Source: Limnohabitans sp. 2KL-51 (lineage in GTDB: Bacteria > Pseudomonadota > Gammaproteobacteria > Burkholderiales > Burkholderiaceae_C). Taken from it: a stretch of 64,000 nt of DNA. Of the stretch, positions 26,744-35,436 are shown piece after piece. The position numbers were made by a program, and so were the translations under genes. The notes under the pieces were generated by a model, which searched no databases, was not told where the DNA came from, and was given only the letters and a program-made list of their open reading frames with translations. The stretch lies in the NCBI RefSeq assembly GCF_003063645.1, contig NZ_NESJ01000011.1, forward strand, positions 113,698 through 177,697, read 5' to 3'. How positions within the stretch are numbered: the stretch's first letter is position 1; every line of letters starts with the position of its first letter.

Positions 26744-28264
26744 ATGACTCTCGCATTTTCCAAAGTTGCCATCATCGGCGCCGGCGCCATGGGCCGGGGC
26801 ATTGCCCAAATCGCCGCGCAAGCTGGCAGCCAAGTCTGGCTGTTCGACACGCAAGCCGAAGCCACTCAAAAAGCCCGAGATGCGGTGTTCCAGCAATGGG
26901 ACAAATTGCAAGAAAAAGGCCGCTTGAGCGCCGAAGCCGTGGCAGGCCACAAAAGCCGCCTGCTGGGCGCTGTCAGCCTGCAAGACCTGGCCGAGTGCGA
27001 GTTGGTGGTCGAAGCCATCGTCGAAAGGCTCGACATCAAGAAAAGCCTGTTCACCGATCTGGAAAAAGTGCTGGCACCCAGCGCCGTGTTAGTGACCAAC
27101 ACTTCCTCGCTGTCCGTGACTGCAATTGCTGCCGCCTTGCAGCGGCCAGCCCAGTTTGCCGGTTACCACTTCTTCAACCCCGTGCCCTTGATGAAGGTGG
27201 TCGAGGTGATTGCAGGCCTCAAAACCGACCCTGCGGTGTGCCAACGCCTGACCGACTTTGCACGCCAAATGGGTCACACACCCGTTCAAGCACAAGACAC
27301 ACCGGGTTTCATCGTCAACCACGCGGGTCGCGGTTATGGCACCGAAGCGCTGCGCATTGTGAGCGAAGGCATTGCCGATTTCGCCACCATCGACCGCATC
27401 CTGCGCGATCAGGTGGGCTTCAAACTCGGCCCGTTTGAGCTGTTTGACCTGACAGCCCTGGACGTATCGCACCATGTCATCGAAGCGATCTACCACCAGT
27501 ACTACGAAGAGCCACGCTACCGCCCCAACGTCATCACCGCCCAGCGCTTGGCTGGGGGCGTGGTCGGCAAAAAAGTGGGCGAAGGCTTTTACAAATACGT
27601 GGATGGCGCAGCCCAAGTACCCGCCGAGCCACCCGTGCCCGTGGTGGAGAACATCCCGCCCGTGTGGGTCTCGCCCCGCGCCGCCCGCCGCATGGAACTT
27701 CTGCAGCTGCTCAAAGACCTGGGTGCCCAAATCGAAACCGGCGCATCGCCCTCGCCCGATGCGCTGACGATCGCTGCTCCGCTGGGCTTCGACATCACCA
27801 CCGTCGCGGTGGTCGAGCGCCTGGACCCGGCCCGCACCGTGGGCATCGACATGCTGTTTGAGGACGCTTCCACCAAGCGCCGGGTGCTGGCCACCAACCC
27901 GGCCACGCGCATCGACATGCGCAATGCGGCCCATGCCTTGTTTGCCAGAGACGGCAAAGCCGTCTCGGTCATCCGAGACAGTGGCGGTTTTGTCACGCAA
28001 CGCGTGGTGGCGTCCATTGTCAACATCGCATCCGACATGTGCCAACAACGCATCTGCAGCCCGCAAGATCTGGAAACCGCCGTCACCCTAGGCCTGGCCT
28101 ACCCCATGGGCCCCTTGGCCATGGGCAACCGCTTGGGACCCGACAGCATCCTGGAAGTGCTGTTCAACCTGCAAACGGTTTATGGCGACCCCCGTTATCG
28201 CCCCAGCCCCTGGTTGCGCCGCCGCGGTGCGATTGGCCTGTCGCTCATGCACACGGAAGAATAA
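26744..28264 (+). CDS. 3-hydroxyacyl-CoA dehydrogenase (PaaH-type)
   Basis: 506 residues from ATG 26744. It oxidises L-3-hydroxyacyl-CoA to 3-oxoacyl-CoA with NAD. The N-terminal Rossmann motif is VAIIGAGAMGRGIAQIAAQA. NTSSLSVTAIAA and AGYHFFNPVPLMKVVEVI carry the active-site His and Ser contexts. Two C-terminal domains follow: GFIVNHAGRGYGTEAL starts the first, and GGFVTQRVVASIVNIASDMC the second, giving the two-domain PaaH length of about 500 residues. A crotonase gene follows, matching a phenylacetate or beta-oxidation pair; the pathway is inferred. Confidence 0.88.
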   Translation: MTLAFSKVAIIGAGAMGRGIAQIAAQAGSQVWLFDTQAEATQKARDAVFQQWDKLQEKGRLSAEAVAGHKSRLLGAVSLQDLAECELVVEAIVERLDIKKSLFTDLEKVLAPSAVLVTNTSSLSVTAIAAALQRPAQFAGYHFFNPVPLMKVVEVIAGLKTDPAVCQRLTDFARQMGHTPVQAQDTPGFIVNHAGRGYGTEALRIVSEGIADFATIDRILRDQVGFKLGPFELFDLTALDVSHHVIEAIYHQYYEEPRYRPNVITAQRLAGGVVGKKVGEGFYKYVDGAAQVPAEPPVPVVENIPPVWVSPRAARRMELLQLLKDLGAQIETGASPSPDALTIAAPLGFDITTVAVVERLDPARTVGIDMLFEDASTKRRVLATNPATRIDMRNAAHALFARDGKAVSVIRDSGGFVTQRVVASIVNIASDMCQQRICSPQDLETAVTLGLAYPMGPLAMGNRLGPDSILEVLFNLQTVYGDPRYRPSPWLRRRGAIGLSLMHTEE

Positions 28265-28380
28265 TGACTTTGCGGGACAGATTTTTAGCTCTGCCCCGAT
28301 CTGAATGACTTTGTGGGACAGATCTTTAGCTCTGCCCCGATCTGAATGACTTTGTGGGACAGATCTTTAGCTCTGTCCCC
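28263..28380 (+). repeat. Three tandem 41-bp hairpin repeats
   Basis: The unit starts AATGACTTTGTGGGACAGAT and recurs at 28263, 28304 and 28345, spaced exactly 41 bp; the last copy ends at base 36. Each contains GGGACAGA-N8-TCTGCCCC, and the third has the perfect stem GGGACAGA-TCTTTAGC-TCTGTCCC. Copies differ at three positions. The first overlaps the stop codon of the dehydrogenase gene. It fills almost the whole gap to the crotonase gene. Confidence 0.92.
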
Positions 28381-28398
28381 AACTAATTAAGAAGCAAA

Positions 28399-29178
28399 AT
28401 GACCGCACAACTGCTCAGCACCAGCGAAGGCCGGACCCTGGTCCTGACCCTCAGCAACCCGGAGTTTCGCAACGCCCTTGGCCCCGAGCTGTACGCCGCA
28501 GGCGTGGAAGCCCTGAGCGTGGCCGAATCGAACCCCGATGTGCGCAGCGTGGTGATCACCGGGGCCAACGGCATCTTCAGCGCAGGCGGTAATTTGCAGC
28601 GCTTGCAAAACAACCGCCAATTGCCGCCGGAACACCAGGCGCAAAGCATCGAAGGCCTGCACAACTGGATCGAAGCCATAAGCACCTTCCCCAAGCCCGT
28701 GATCGCCGCCGTCGAAGGCCCAGCAGCTGGTGCTGGTTTTTCACTGGCGCTGGCCTGCGACATGATCGTCGCAGCCCGCAACAGCGTGTTCGTGATGGCC
28801 TACAGCTCCATTGCTTTGTCACCCGATGGTGGCGGCAGTTGGGGCCTGTCGCGCGCAGTGCCGCGCCAGCTGGCCACCGAACTCCTGATGTGCGGCGAGC
28901 GCATCGGTGCCGAGCGCCTGCAGCAGCTGGGCGTGGTGAATCGACTCGCGGATGCAGGGCAAGCCTTGCAGCAAGCTTTGGATCTGTGCCAACAACTCAA
29001 CGCCCGCGCTCCCAATGCCTTGACCAGCATCAAGGATTTACTGGCCGACGCCGATGGCAGCAGCTTGAACGCGCAACTGGCGCGTGAGCGCAACCACTTT
29101 GTCAAAAACCTGCACCACCCCAACGCCGGTATTGGCATTGGTGCGTTTTTGAACAAGCAAAAACCCGAATACGAGTAA
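28399..29178 (+). CDS. Enoyl-CoA hydratase/isomerase (crotonase) family protein
   Basis: 259 residues. A crotonase fold with oxyanion-hole segments GIFSAGGNLQRLQ and AVEGPAAGAGFSLALACDMI. At the usual catalytic position the sequence is IALSPDGGGSWGLSRAV: Asp rather than the paired Glu residues of hydratases. This resembles isomerases such as PaaG. It could therefore be an enoyl-CoA or ring-epoxide isomerase in aromatic or fatty acid degradation. It follows the 3-hydroxyacyl-CoA dehydrogenase across the tandem repeat array. C-terminus FLNKQKPEYE is typical. Confidence 0.85.
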   Translation: MTAQLLSTSEGRTLVLTLSNPEFRNALGPELYAAGVEALSVAESNPDVRSVVITGANGIFSAGGNLQRLQNNRQLPPEHQAQSIEGLHNWIEAISTFPKPVIAAVEGPAAGAGFSLALACDMIVAARNSVFVMAYSSIALSPDGGGSWGLSRAVPRQLATELLMCGERIGAERLQQLGVVNRLADAGQALQQALDLCQQLNARAPNALTSIKDLLADADGSSLNAQLARERNHFVKNLHHPNAGIGIGAFLNKQKPEYE

Positions 29179-29235
29179 AGCGGCTGGTCCCCCAGGCGAC
29201 AAAAACCCGATCATCAGTCACTCAAAGGACAGAGC

Positions 29236-29955
29236 ATGGACGAACCCATTCTGACAATGGAGGAAAGAGAGGCGATCAATGGTGGTCGCTGGTTCTCAAG
29301 CCTTTCACCTTCACTTCGTCACGACATACTTCGATGCGCTTACGTCAAACGCCACAAGGACGGCGACATGCTCGCGGCACGGGGGGATCCACCCGAGCAG
29401 TGGATCGCCTGTGCCAAGGGGGCAGTGCGCGTGAGCTCCACCTCGGTGTCGGGCAAGCAAATCACTTTGACCTATGTGGAGCCGGGCATCTGGTTTGGCG
29501 ATGTCTCGATCTTCGACGGAGACAGGCGTACGCACGACTGCTACGCACACGGCGACACGACCACGCTCAACGTGGCCAAGGCCGACTTCAAGAAAATCCT
29601 GACGCAGCACGTCGAGTTTTACGACGCCATGTTGCGCCTGCATGCGCGGCGCATTCGCCAGCTCTACGGCTTGGTGGAAGACCTCAACACCCTCCCCTTG
29701 CGTGCACGTTTGGCCAAACAGCTCAACCATTTGTTGCGCAGTTATGGTGTGCCGAGCTTGTCGGACGCCAAGGCAATCCGCATCAGCTTGCAACTGGCCC
29801 AGGAAGAGCTCGCGCAATTGCTGGGGGCTTCACGCCAACGCGTGAACCAAGAACTCAAGCAAATGGAGCGCGAGCAAATCATCCGCATCGAGCCGGGCGG
29901 CCTGGTGGTGTTGGACCGCGACGCGCTGCTGCTCATCGTCAACGCGGACCACTGA
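29236..29955 (+). CDS. Crp/Fnr family transcriptional regulator
   Basis: 239 residues with AAAGGACAG before the ATG. An N-terminal cyclic-nucleotide-binding-like beta-roll (about 20-140; KDGDMLAARGDPPEQWIACA, GIWFGDVSIFDG) is followed by a dimer helix and a winged helix-turn-helix (LQLAQEELAQLLGASRQRVN). There are no FNR-type Fe-S Cys residues, so it is not an obvious oxygen sensor; the ligand is unknown. It sits just upstream of the phosphotransferase and acyl-CoA dehydrogenase genes, which it may control. Confidence 0.9.
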   Translation: MDEPILTMEEREAINGGRWFSSLSPSLRHDILRCAYVKRHKDGDMLAARGDPPEQWIACAKGAVRVSSTSVSGKQITLTYVEPGIWFGDVSIFDGDRRTHDCYAHGDTTTLNVAKADFKKILTQHVEFYDAMLRLHARRIRQLYGLVEDLNTLPLRARLAKQLNHLLRSYGVPSLSDAKAIRISLQLAQEELAQLLGASRQRVNQELKQMEREQIIRIEPGGLVVLDRDALLLIVNADH

Positions 29956-30019
29956 CACGACACATTTCCACCCTATCGCCGCTGACTGCGGCGACCACTG
30001 ATTTTCAACGGGTCAACCC

Positions 30020-31105
30020 ATGAGTGCATTTGATCATTTCGTGGGGACCCGGCCTGTCACGGGCACCCACGCCTTCGACATCCCAGCCCTAGAAGCCTGG
30101 CTCAGCGCCAGACTCCACGGCTTTGCAGGCCCTTTGAGCGTGGAAATGTTCAAAGGCGGCCAGTCCAACCCCACCTACAAACTCATCACGCCCACACGAC
30201 AATACGTGATGCGTGCCAAGCCCGGCCCGGTGGCCAAGCTGCTGCCTTCGGCTCACGCCATCGAGCGCGAGTTTGCGGTCATGAAAGGCCTACACGGCAC
30301 CGACGTACCCGTGGCCCAGATGCATGTGCTGTGCGACGACGAAGCGGTGATTGGTCGCGCGTTTTACGTCATGGAGTTCGTGCAAGGCCGCGTGTTGTGG
30401 GACCAATCATTGCCCGGCATGACGACTGCTGAGCGGGGCGCCATTTACGACGAAATGAACCGTGTGCTGGCCGCGCTGCACAAGGTCGATGTGGCCCAGC
30501 AAGGCCTGTCCAGCTACGGTAAACCGGGCAACTACATCGAGCGCCAAATTGGCCGCTGGAGCAAGCAATACGCCGCCTCCGTCACCCAGCCCATTCCCGA
30601 GATGGACCAGCTGATCGAATGGCTGCCCAAAAACATCCCGGACAGCGCCAAAGACGCGTCCATGGTTGGCGTTGTGCATGGTGACTACCGCCTGGACAAC
30701 CTGATGTTCCACCCCACCGAAGCGCGCGTGCTGGCCGTGCTCGACTGGGAACTGTCCACGCTGGGCCACCCGCTGGCCGACTTCAGCTACCACTGCATGG
30801 CTTGGCACATCAACCCCGGCACCTTCCGTGGCATTGGCGGTCTGGACTTTGCGGCCTTGGGCATTCCGTCCGAGCAAGAATACATTCGCCGCTACTGCGA
30901 GCGAACCGGCTTCACCACACCAGAGGTTTTAGCCAAAGACTGGAACTTTTATCTGGCCTACAACATGTTCCGAATTGCCGCGATTTTGCAAGGCATTGCC
31001 AAACGCGTCGAAGACGGCACTGCGTCCAGCGAGCAAGCCAAAACCTCCGGTGCCGGTGCGCGCCCGATGGCCGAGTTGGCCTGGCAGTTCGCCTGCAAAG
31101 CCTAA
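30020..31105 (+). CDS. Aminoglycoside phosphotransferase-like kinase (ACAD10/11-N type)
   Basis: 361 residues. The APH kinase fold is evident: SVEMFKGGQSNPTYKLITPT (glycine loop), YVMRAKPGP (ATP-binding Lys), VVHGDYRLDNLMFHP (catalytic HGD...N) and VLDWELSTLGHPLADF (metal-binding Asp). This branch is fused or adjacent to acyl-CoA dehydrogenases; in eukaryotic ACAD10/11 the kinase phosphorylates 4-hydroxyacyl-CoA. Here the acyl-CoA dehydrogenase follows 41 bp downstream, so a role in hydroxy-fatty-acid breakdown is a reasonable inference. It is not a drug resistance gene. Confidence 0.87.
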   Translation: MSAFDHFVGTRPVTGTHAFDIPALEAWLSARLHGFAGPLSVEMFKGGQSNPTYKLITPTRQYVMRAKPGPVAKLLPSAHAIEREFAVMKGLHGTDVPVAQMHVLCDDEAVIGRAFYVMEFVQGRVLWDQSLPGMTTAERGAIYDEMNRVLAALHKVDVAQQGLSSYGKPGNYIERQIGRWSKQYAASVTQPIPEMDQLIEWLPKNIPDSAKDASMVGVVHGDYRLDNLMFHPTEARVLAVLDWELSTLGHPLADFSYHCMAWHINPGTFRGIGGLDFAALGIPSEQEYIRRYCERTGFTTPEVLAKDWNFYLAYNMFRIAAILQGIAKRVEDGTASSEQAKTSGAGARPMAELAWQFACKA

Positions 31106-31146
31106 CCCCCCTTTTTTTACGACCCATCACTTCAAGGAGATAGACC

Positions 31147-32406
31147 ATGGATTTTGAATACACCCCCAAGGTCAAAGACATGCAGGCCCGTTTGTTGGCC
31201 TTCATGGACGAGCACATTTACCCCAACGAAGCGAGGTTCTTTGAAGAGATTGCCGAAAACCGCGCCAAGGGCAACGCCTGGGTGCCCACCAAAATTGTCG
31301 AGGAACTCAAGCCCAAGGCGCTGGCCGCCGGTTTGTGGAACTTGTTCCTGCCCAAATCCACACGCGCACCACAAGGGCTGTCGAATTTGGAATACGCCCC
31401 CCTGTGCGAGATCATGGGCCGCGTCCCCTTTGCCGCCGAAATTTTCAACTGCTCGGCACCCGACACCGGCAACATGGAAACGCTGGAACGCTATGCCAGT
31501 GAAAGCCTCAAAGACGAATGGCTGGAGCCTTTGCTGCGCGGTGAAATCCGCTCGGCTTTCTTGATGACCGAGCCCGATGTGGCCTCGTCCGACGCGACCA
31601 ACATCGAATGCGAGATTCGCCGCGATGGCAACGATTACGTGATCAACGGCCGCAAGTGGTGGTCGTCTGGCGCGGGTGACCCGCGTTGTACGGTCTACAT
31701 TGTCATGGGCAAAACCAATCCCGACGCAGGCCGCCACGAGCAGCAGTCCATGATTGTGGTGCCCGCCAACTCACCCGGCATCACCGTAGTGCGGGCCTTG
31801 TCGGTGTTTGGCTACGACGACGCGCCGCATGGCCACATGGAAGTGTTGCTCAAAAACGTGCGTGTCCCAGCCGAGAACATTTTGCTTGGCGAAGGCCGTG
31901 GCTTTGAAATCGCCCAAGGCCGCTTAGGCCCTGGCCGCATCCACCACTGCATGCGCACCATCGGTATCGCCGAACGAGCCCTGGAGCTGATGTGCAAACG
32001 CCTGAACGAGCGTGTGGCTTTTGGCCGTGAAGTGGCTCGCCAGACCGTGTGGCAAGAACGCATTGCCGAATCGCGCTGCATGATCGAACAAGCCCGCCTG
32101 CTCACACTCAAGGCCGCACACATGATGGACACTGTGGGCAACAAGGTGGCCAAGGCCGAGATCGCCATGATCAAGATCGTGGCCCCGAACATGGCCTGCC
32201 AGATCATCGACTGGGCCATTCAGGCGCACGGTGGTGGCGGTGTGTCGCAAGACTTCCCGCTGGCCTATGCCTACGCCCACCAGCGCACCTTGCGACTGGC
32301 AGATGGTCCGGACGAAGTACATCGCAACTCACTGGCCAAACTGGAGCTGGCCAAACAACTGGCATTGCCCGGTGATTTGGGGATGCCCATCACCCGGGGC
32401 AGCTGA
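31147..32406 (+). CDS. Acyl-CoA dehydrogenase (ACAD11-like)
   Basis: 419 residues, preceded by AAGGAGATAGACC. A flavoprotein introducing a trans-2 double bond into acyl-CoA, passing electrons to ETF. Features are [20 protein letters not shown] (FAD/substrate site), [29 protein letters not shown], and the C-terminal [16 protein letters not shown] with [19 protein letters not shown]. The [10 protein letters not shown] region and the absence of a clear catalytic Glu at the MCAD position place it near the ACAD10/11 group. Likely co-transcribed with the upstream kinase. Confidence 0.92.
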   Translation: MDFEYTPKVKDMQARLLAFMDEHIYPNEARFFEEIAENRAKGNAWVPTKIVEELKPKALAAGLWNLFLPKSTRAPQGLSNLEYAPLCEIMGRVPFAAEIFNCSAPDTGNMETLERYASESLKDEWLEPLLRGEIRSAFLMTEPDVASSDATNIECEIRRDGNDYVINGRKWWSSGAGDPRCTVYIVMGKTNPDAGRHEQQSMIVVPANSPGITVVRALSVFGYDDAPHGHMEVLLKNVRVPAENILLGEGRGFEIAQGRLGPGRIHHCMRTIGIAERALELMCKRLNERVAFGREVARQTVWQERIAESRCMIEQARLLTLKAAHMMDTVGNKVAKAEIAMIKIVAPNMACQIIDWAIQAHGGGGVSQDFPLAYAYAHQRTLRLADGPDEVHRNSLAKLELAKQLALPGDLGMPITRGS

Positions 32407-32487
32407 TCGCCCTGTGTGCAGCGTCCGGCAGCGGCTTCAAGACCGCTGCTAGATGCAAAGGCCCACTTTGATTGACCTGGCCTGAGT

Positions 32488-33474
32488 TCAGTGGACCGAG
32501 CCCGGGGGTAAACCATTCGGCAATCCGGTGAACAAGCCCGCCGCATCCACCGGGTCAAATCGGTATTGCGCGCCGCAAAAGTCGCAACCCACTTCGACCT
32601 GGCCCTGCTCGGCGATGATGCCTTCCACCTCTTCGGAGCCCAGGCTGCGGATCATGTTGCCCACACGCTCGCGGTTGCAGCGGCATGCAAAGCGCGGTCC
32701 AGTCTCGCCGATGAAGGGCTCAAAACGCGCCAGCGGCTCCTCCCAATACAAGCGGTGCAAAATTGTTTCTGCATCCAAACCCAGCAGCTCTTCGCGCTTG
32801 ATGCTTTTGGTCAAGATCGAAATGCGGCTGAAGTCCTCGCTTTGGCCCAGCACCGATTCACGCATCAACGAATCCACCTGCCCAGCCAAATTGCCCTCGC
32901 CCTCGGTGGGCAATCGCTGAATCAGCAGGCCTGCAGCGACTTTGTCATCGGCCGCCAGCACCAGCACCGTGTCCAGCTGCTCGGACTGCAGCATGTAGTG
33001 CTCCAGCACTTCGCTGATGTTCTCCAGCTTTTCACCCCGGTCGCCAAACAGCGGCACCACGCCTTGGTAAGGCTGCTGGCCCGGCAAGCGGTCTTGCGGG
33101 TCGAGGGTGATCGCGCAACGGCCTTCGTTGTTCACGTTGACCATCTGGCTCAGGGTGGCGTTGTCGGCCACCTCGCCCACTTGGGTGCAGGTGGCGCGCA
33201 GGCTCAAATCCGGTTGCACCTCGACCACGCCCAGCTTGACCGGTCCGTCCCCAAAAATCTGCAACACCAAAGCGCCATTGAACTTGATGTTGCCCTGCAT
33301 CAACACGCCCGCTGCAGCCATCTCGCCCAGCAACTGGCGCACGGGCGCGGGGTAGGCACCGGTTTCGGAGTTGGCAGCGCGCCGCGCCAGAATATCTTGC
33401 CAGGCGTCGGTCAGGCGCACCAGCATGCCGCGCACCGGCAGGCCTTCGAAAATGAATTTATGAAGTTCGGACAA
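32488..33474 (-). CDS. hslO: Redox-regulated chaperone Hsp33
   Basis: 328 residues. It binds unfolding proteins in the cytoplasm during oxidative stress; activity is switched by zinc release and disulphide formation. The C-terminal zinc site has the family spacing CxC (FACRCNRERV) then CxxC (CDFCGAQYRFD). Earlier blocks are KFNGALVLQIFGDGPVKLGV and GMLVRLTDAW near the N-terminus. The length is slightly over the usual 290-300 residues. A 79-bp gap separates it from the gamma-carbonic anhydrase-like gene on the same strand. Confidence 0.95.
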   Translation of the reverse strand: MSELHKFIFEGLPVRGMLVRLTDAWQDILARRAANSETGAYPAPVRQLLGEMAAAGVLMQGNIKFNGALVLQIFGDGPVKLGVVEVQPDLSLRATCTQVGEVADNATLSQMVNVNNEGRCAITLDPQDRLPGQQPYQGVVPLFGDRGEKLENISEVLEHYMLQSEQLDTVLVLAADDKVAAGLLIQRLPTEGEGNLAGQVDSLMRESVLGQSEDFSRISILTKSIKREELLGLDAETILHRLYWEEPLARFEPFIGETGPRFACRCNRERVGNMIRSLGSEEVEGIIAEQGQVEVGCDFCGAQYRFDPVDAAGLFTGLPNGLPPGSVH

Positions 33475-33553
33475 AGTTCAGTTGACAGCCCCGTAGGGCC
33501 GATCCTCAAAAGTTAAAAAGCGTTTGGACTGGTAAAAAAAATCATCCAAAATG

Positions 33554-34078
33554 TCAGCTGATTTTTTTCAGACCTGCCTTGAAGCGGCGGGCGTTTTCCA
33601 CGTAATGGCGAGCACTTTGGCGCAAGCCTTCGATCTGCTCGGGGCTGAGTTCCCGCACCACCTTGGCGGGGGTGCCCATGATCATGGAGCCATCGGGGAA
33701 CTCTTTGCCCTCGGTCACCAGCGAGCCCGCCCCCACCAGGCAGTTCTTGCCAATTTTGGCACCGTTGAGCACCACCGCGCCAATGCCGATCAACGACTCA
33801 TCACCAATCGTGCAGCCGTGCAACATGACCATGTGGCCCACTGTGACGTGCTTGCCGATCTTGATCGGCTTGCCATGGTCGGCATGCAACACACTGCCGT
33901 CCTGGATATTGCTGCCCTCACCGATCTCAATGGTTTCGGTGTCGCCGCGCACCGTCACGCCGAACCAGATGCTGGCATCGGCGGCAATTTTGACCGCGCC
34001 CATCACCTGTGCGTTGTCGGCCACCCAGGCGCTGTCGGCCACATTGGGGCTTTGATCATCCAGTTGGTAAAGTGCCAT
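33554..34078 (-). CDS. Gamma-carbonic anhydrase-like hexapeptide protein
   Basis: 174 residues from ATG 34078. Left-handed beta-helix built of hexapeptide repeats ([48 protein letters not shown]). Three His residues in LHADHG and VGHMVMLHG are at the zinc-ligand positions of gamma-class carbonic anhydrases (YrdA/CaiE/PaaY group). It could be an active carbonic anhydrase or a CoA thioester hydrolase like PaaY; sequence cannot decide. Divergent from the DUF455 gene with an 86-bp spacer. Confidence 0.9.
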   Translation of the reverse strand: MALYQLDDQSPNVADSAWVADNAQVMGAVKIAADASIWFGVTVRGDTETIEIGEGSNIQDGSVLHADHGKPIKIGKHVTVGHMVMLHGCTIGDESLIGIGAVVLNGAKIGKNCLVGAGSLVTEGKEFPDGSMIMGTPAKVVRELSPEQIEGLRQSARHYVENARRFKAGLKKIS

Positions 34079-34164
34079 GAGTCTCTCCTGTCGGTGTTGG
34101 GGTTTTGAAAACCTACAATTGTAGGGATGCCCACCACTGGCCGTGGGCGCAGTCACCCATCACC

Positions 34165-34977
34165 ATGCACACCCTGCGCATTGCCGCCCTGCTCCCTTGG
34201 GCGCAAACCGACCCGAACCTGAAGGCCCAGGCCACTTTGGCACTGGACCTGAGCCTGCCCGTGGGCGCACACGACAGCCTAAGCGCCCCCACTGCTGGCC
34301 CCGGCCGCGCCGCCCGCCCGCTGCTGGTGCCGCACACCCAGCTCAAAGCCAAATCCATGACCACGCCCGAAGGCCGTGCCATGCTGGTGCACTCGATCGC
34401 CCACATCGAGCTCAACGCCATCGATTTGGCCTTGGATGTGGTCTGGCGCTTTGCGGGCATGCCCGAGGCTTTTTACACCGACTGGGTGCGCATTGCCCAA
34501 GAAGAAGCCAAGCACTTCAGCTTGCTGCGCCAGCACTTGCTGGACTTGGGTTTTGACTACGGCGACTTTCCGGCCCACAACACCTTGTGGGACATGGCCG
34601 AACGCACCCAGGGAGATATCCTGGCCCGCATCGGCATCGTGCCGCGCACCATGGAGGCGCGCGGTCTGGACGCCTCACCGGGCGTGAAAAACAAACTGGT
34701 CAGCGTGGGCGACCATCGCGCCGGTGAGATCCTCGACATCATTCTGGAAGAAGAAATCGGCCATGTCGCCGCGGGCAACCGCTGGTACCGCTACCTGTGC
34801 AAAGAGCGCGGCTTGGACCCCGTGCACACCTATTCCGAGTTGATCGCGCAATACGACGCGCCCAAGCTGCGTCCGCCCTTCAACATGCCAGCACGGCGAT
34901 TGGCAGGTTTTGAAGAGGTGGAATTGGCATGCTTGGGCAACGACCTGTTGAAAAATAATCAACGCCAACATGTCTGA
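34165..34977 (+). CDS. DUF455 ferritin-like domain protein
   Basis: 270 residues from ATG 34165. All-helical ferritin-like protein. Putative di-iron ligands sit in SIAHIELNAIDLALD, IAQEEAKHFSLLRQH and DIILEEEIGHVAAGNRWYR, each an ExxH pair or equivalent. No signal peptide. Function of DUF455 is not established; an oxidase or hydroxylase activity is possible. The stop overlaps the start of the broken GT8 gene by 8 bp, so the two were probably translationally coupled. Confidence 0.85.
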   Translation: MHTLRIAALLPWAQTDPNLKAQATLALDLSLPVGAHDSLSAPTAGPGRAARPLLVPHTQLKAKSMTTPEGRAMLVHSIAHIELNAIDLALDVVWRFAGMPEAFYTDWVRIAQEEAKHFSLLRQHLLDLGFDYGDFPAHNTLWDMAERTQGDILARIGIVPRTMEARGLDASPGVKNKLVSVGDHRAGEILDIILEEEIGHVAAGNRWYRYLCKERGLDPVHTYSELIAQYDAPKLRPPFNMPARRLAGFEEVELACLGNDLLKNNQRQHV

Positions 34978-35436
34978 CAACACCCACATCGCACTGGCTT
35001 TGCACGACCGCCACGGCACTTACTGGCCGTATGTGGCGGTGACGGTGACATCGGTGTGCCAGCACACCAGCGTGCCGATGGTGGTGCACCTGCTGCACGA
35101 TGAGACCCTGAATCACGAAGCCAAACATGTCCTGGGGCAAATCGTGTTGCGCTTCGGGCATCGTCTGGCGCTGCATGCCGTATCAATCACCCAATTCCTG
35201 AGCGGACTGGACTTCCGGCATTTGAGCGTAGCCAAGTTCTGCATTACTCAGGAAAGGTCAAACCCCTTTCGGGAAAATTCAGTCCCGCTGACGTTTGCTT
35301 TTGGGGCTACACCCAACACATTCCTGACATCAGCCGCTTTGTGGGTCGACCCATGTCTTTTCTGCAAAGAATCCACACCGGCCAAAGCCACGCGCACATC
35401 ATCCCCAGCGAAGAACGCCTAAGCCCAAGCCCATGA
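34970..35436 (+). pseudogene. Broken glycosyltransferase family 8 gene (internal deletion with frameshift)
   Basis: The N-terminal 80 residues read as a GT8 enzyme: MSDNTHIALALHDRHGTYWP, VTSVCQHTSVPMVVHLLHDE, and GLDFRHLSVAKF. At about 35240 the frame breaks. From there the coherent frame is shifted, giving LHYSGKVKPLSGKFSPADVC, the GT8 C-terminal HxxGxxKP motif, and then FWGYTQHIPDISRF to a TGA at 35434-35436. That TGA overlaps the next gene's ATG as ATGA, which shows it was the original C-terminal frame. The whole middle, including the catalytic DxD region, is missing. The original frame instead runs on to a stop at 35422. The gene is almost certainly inactive. Confidence 0.82.

Noticed and set aside
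28263..28380. The 41-bp tandem array as a CRISPR
   Set aside because: The units are contiguous with no unique spacers, and there are no cas genes.
30020..31105. Aminoglycoside resistance gene
   Set aside because: The APH-like kinase belongs to the ACAD10/11-associated group and sits beside an acyl-CoA dehydrogenase.
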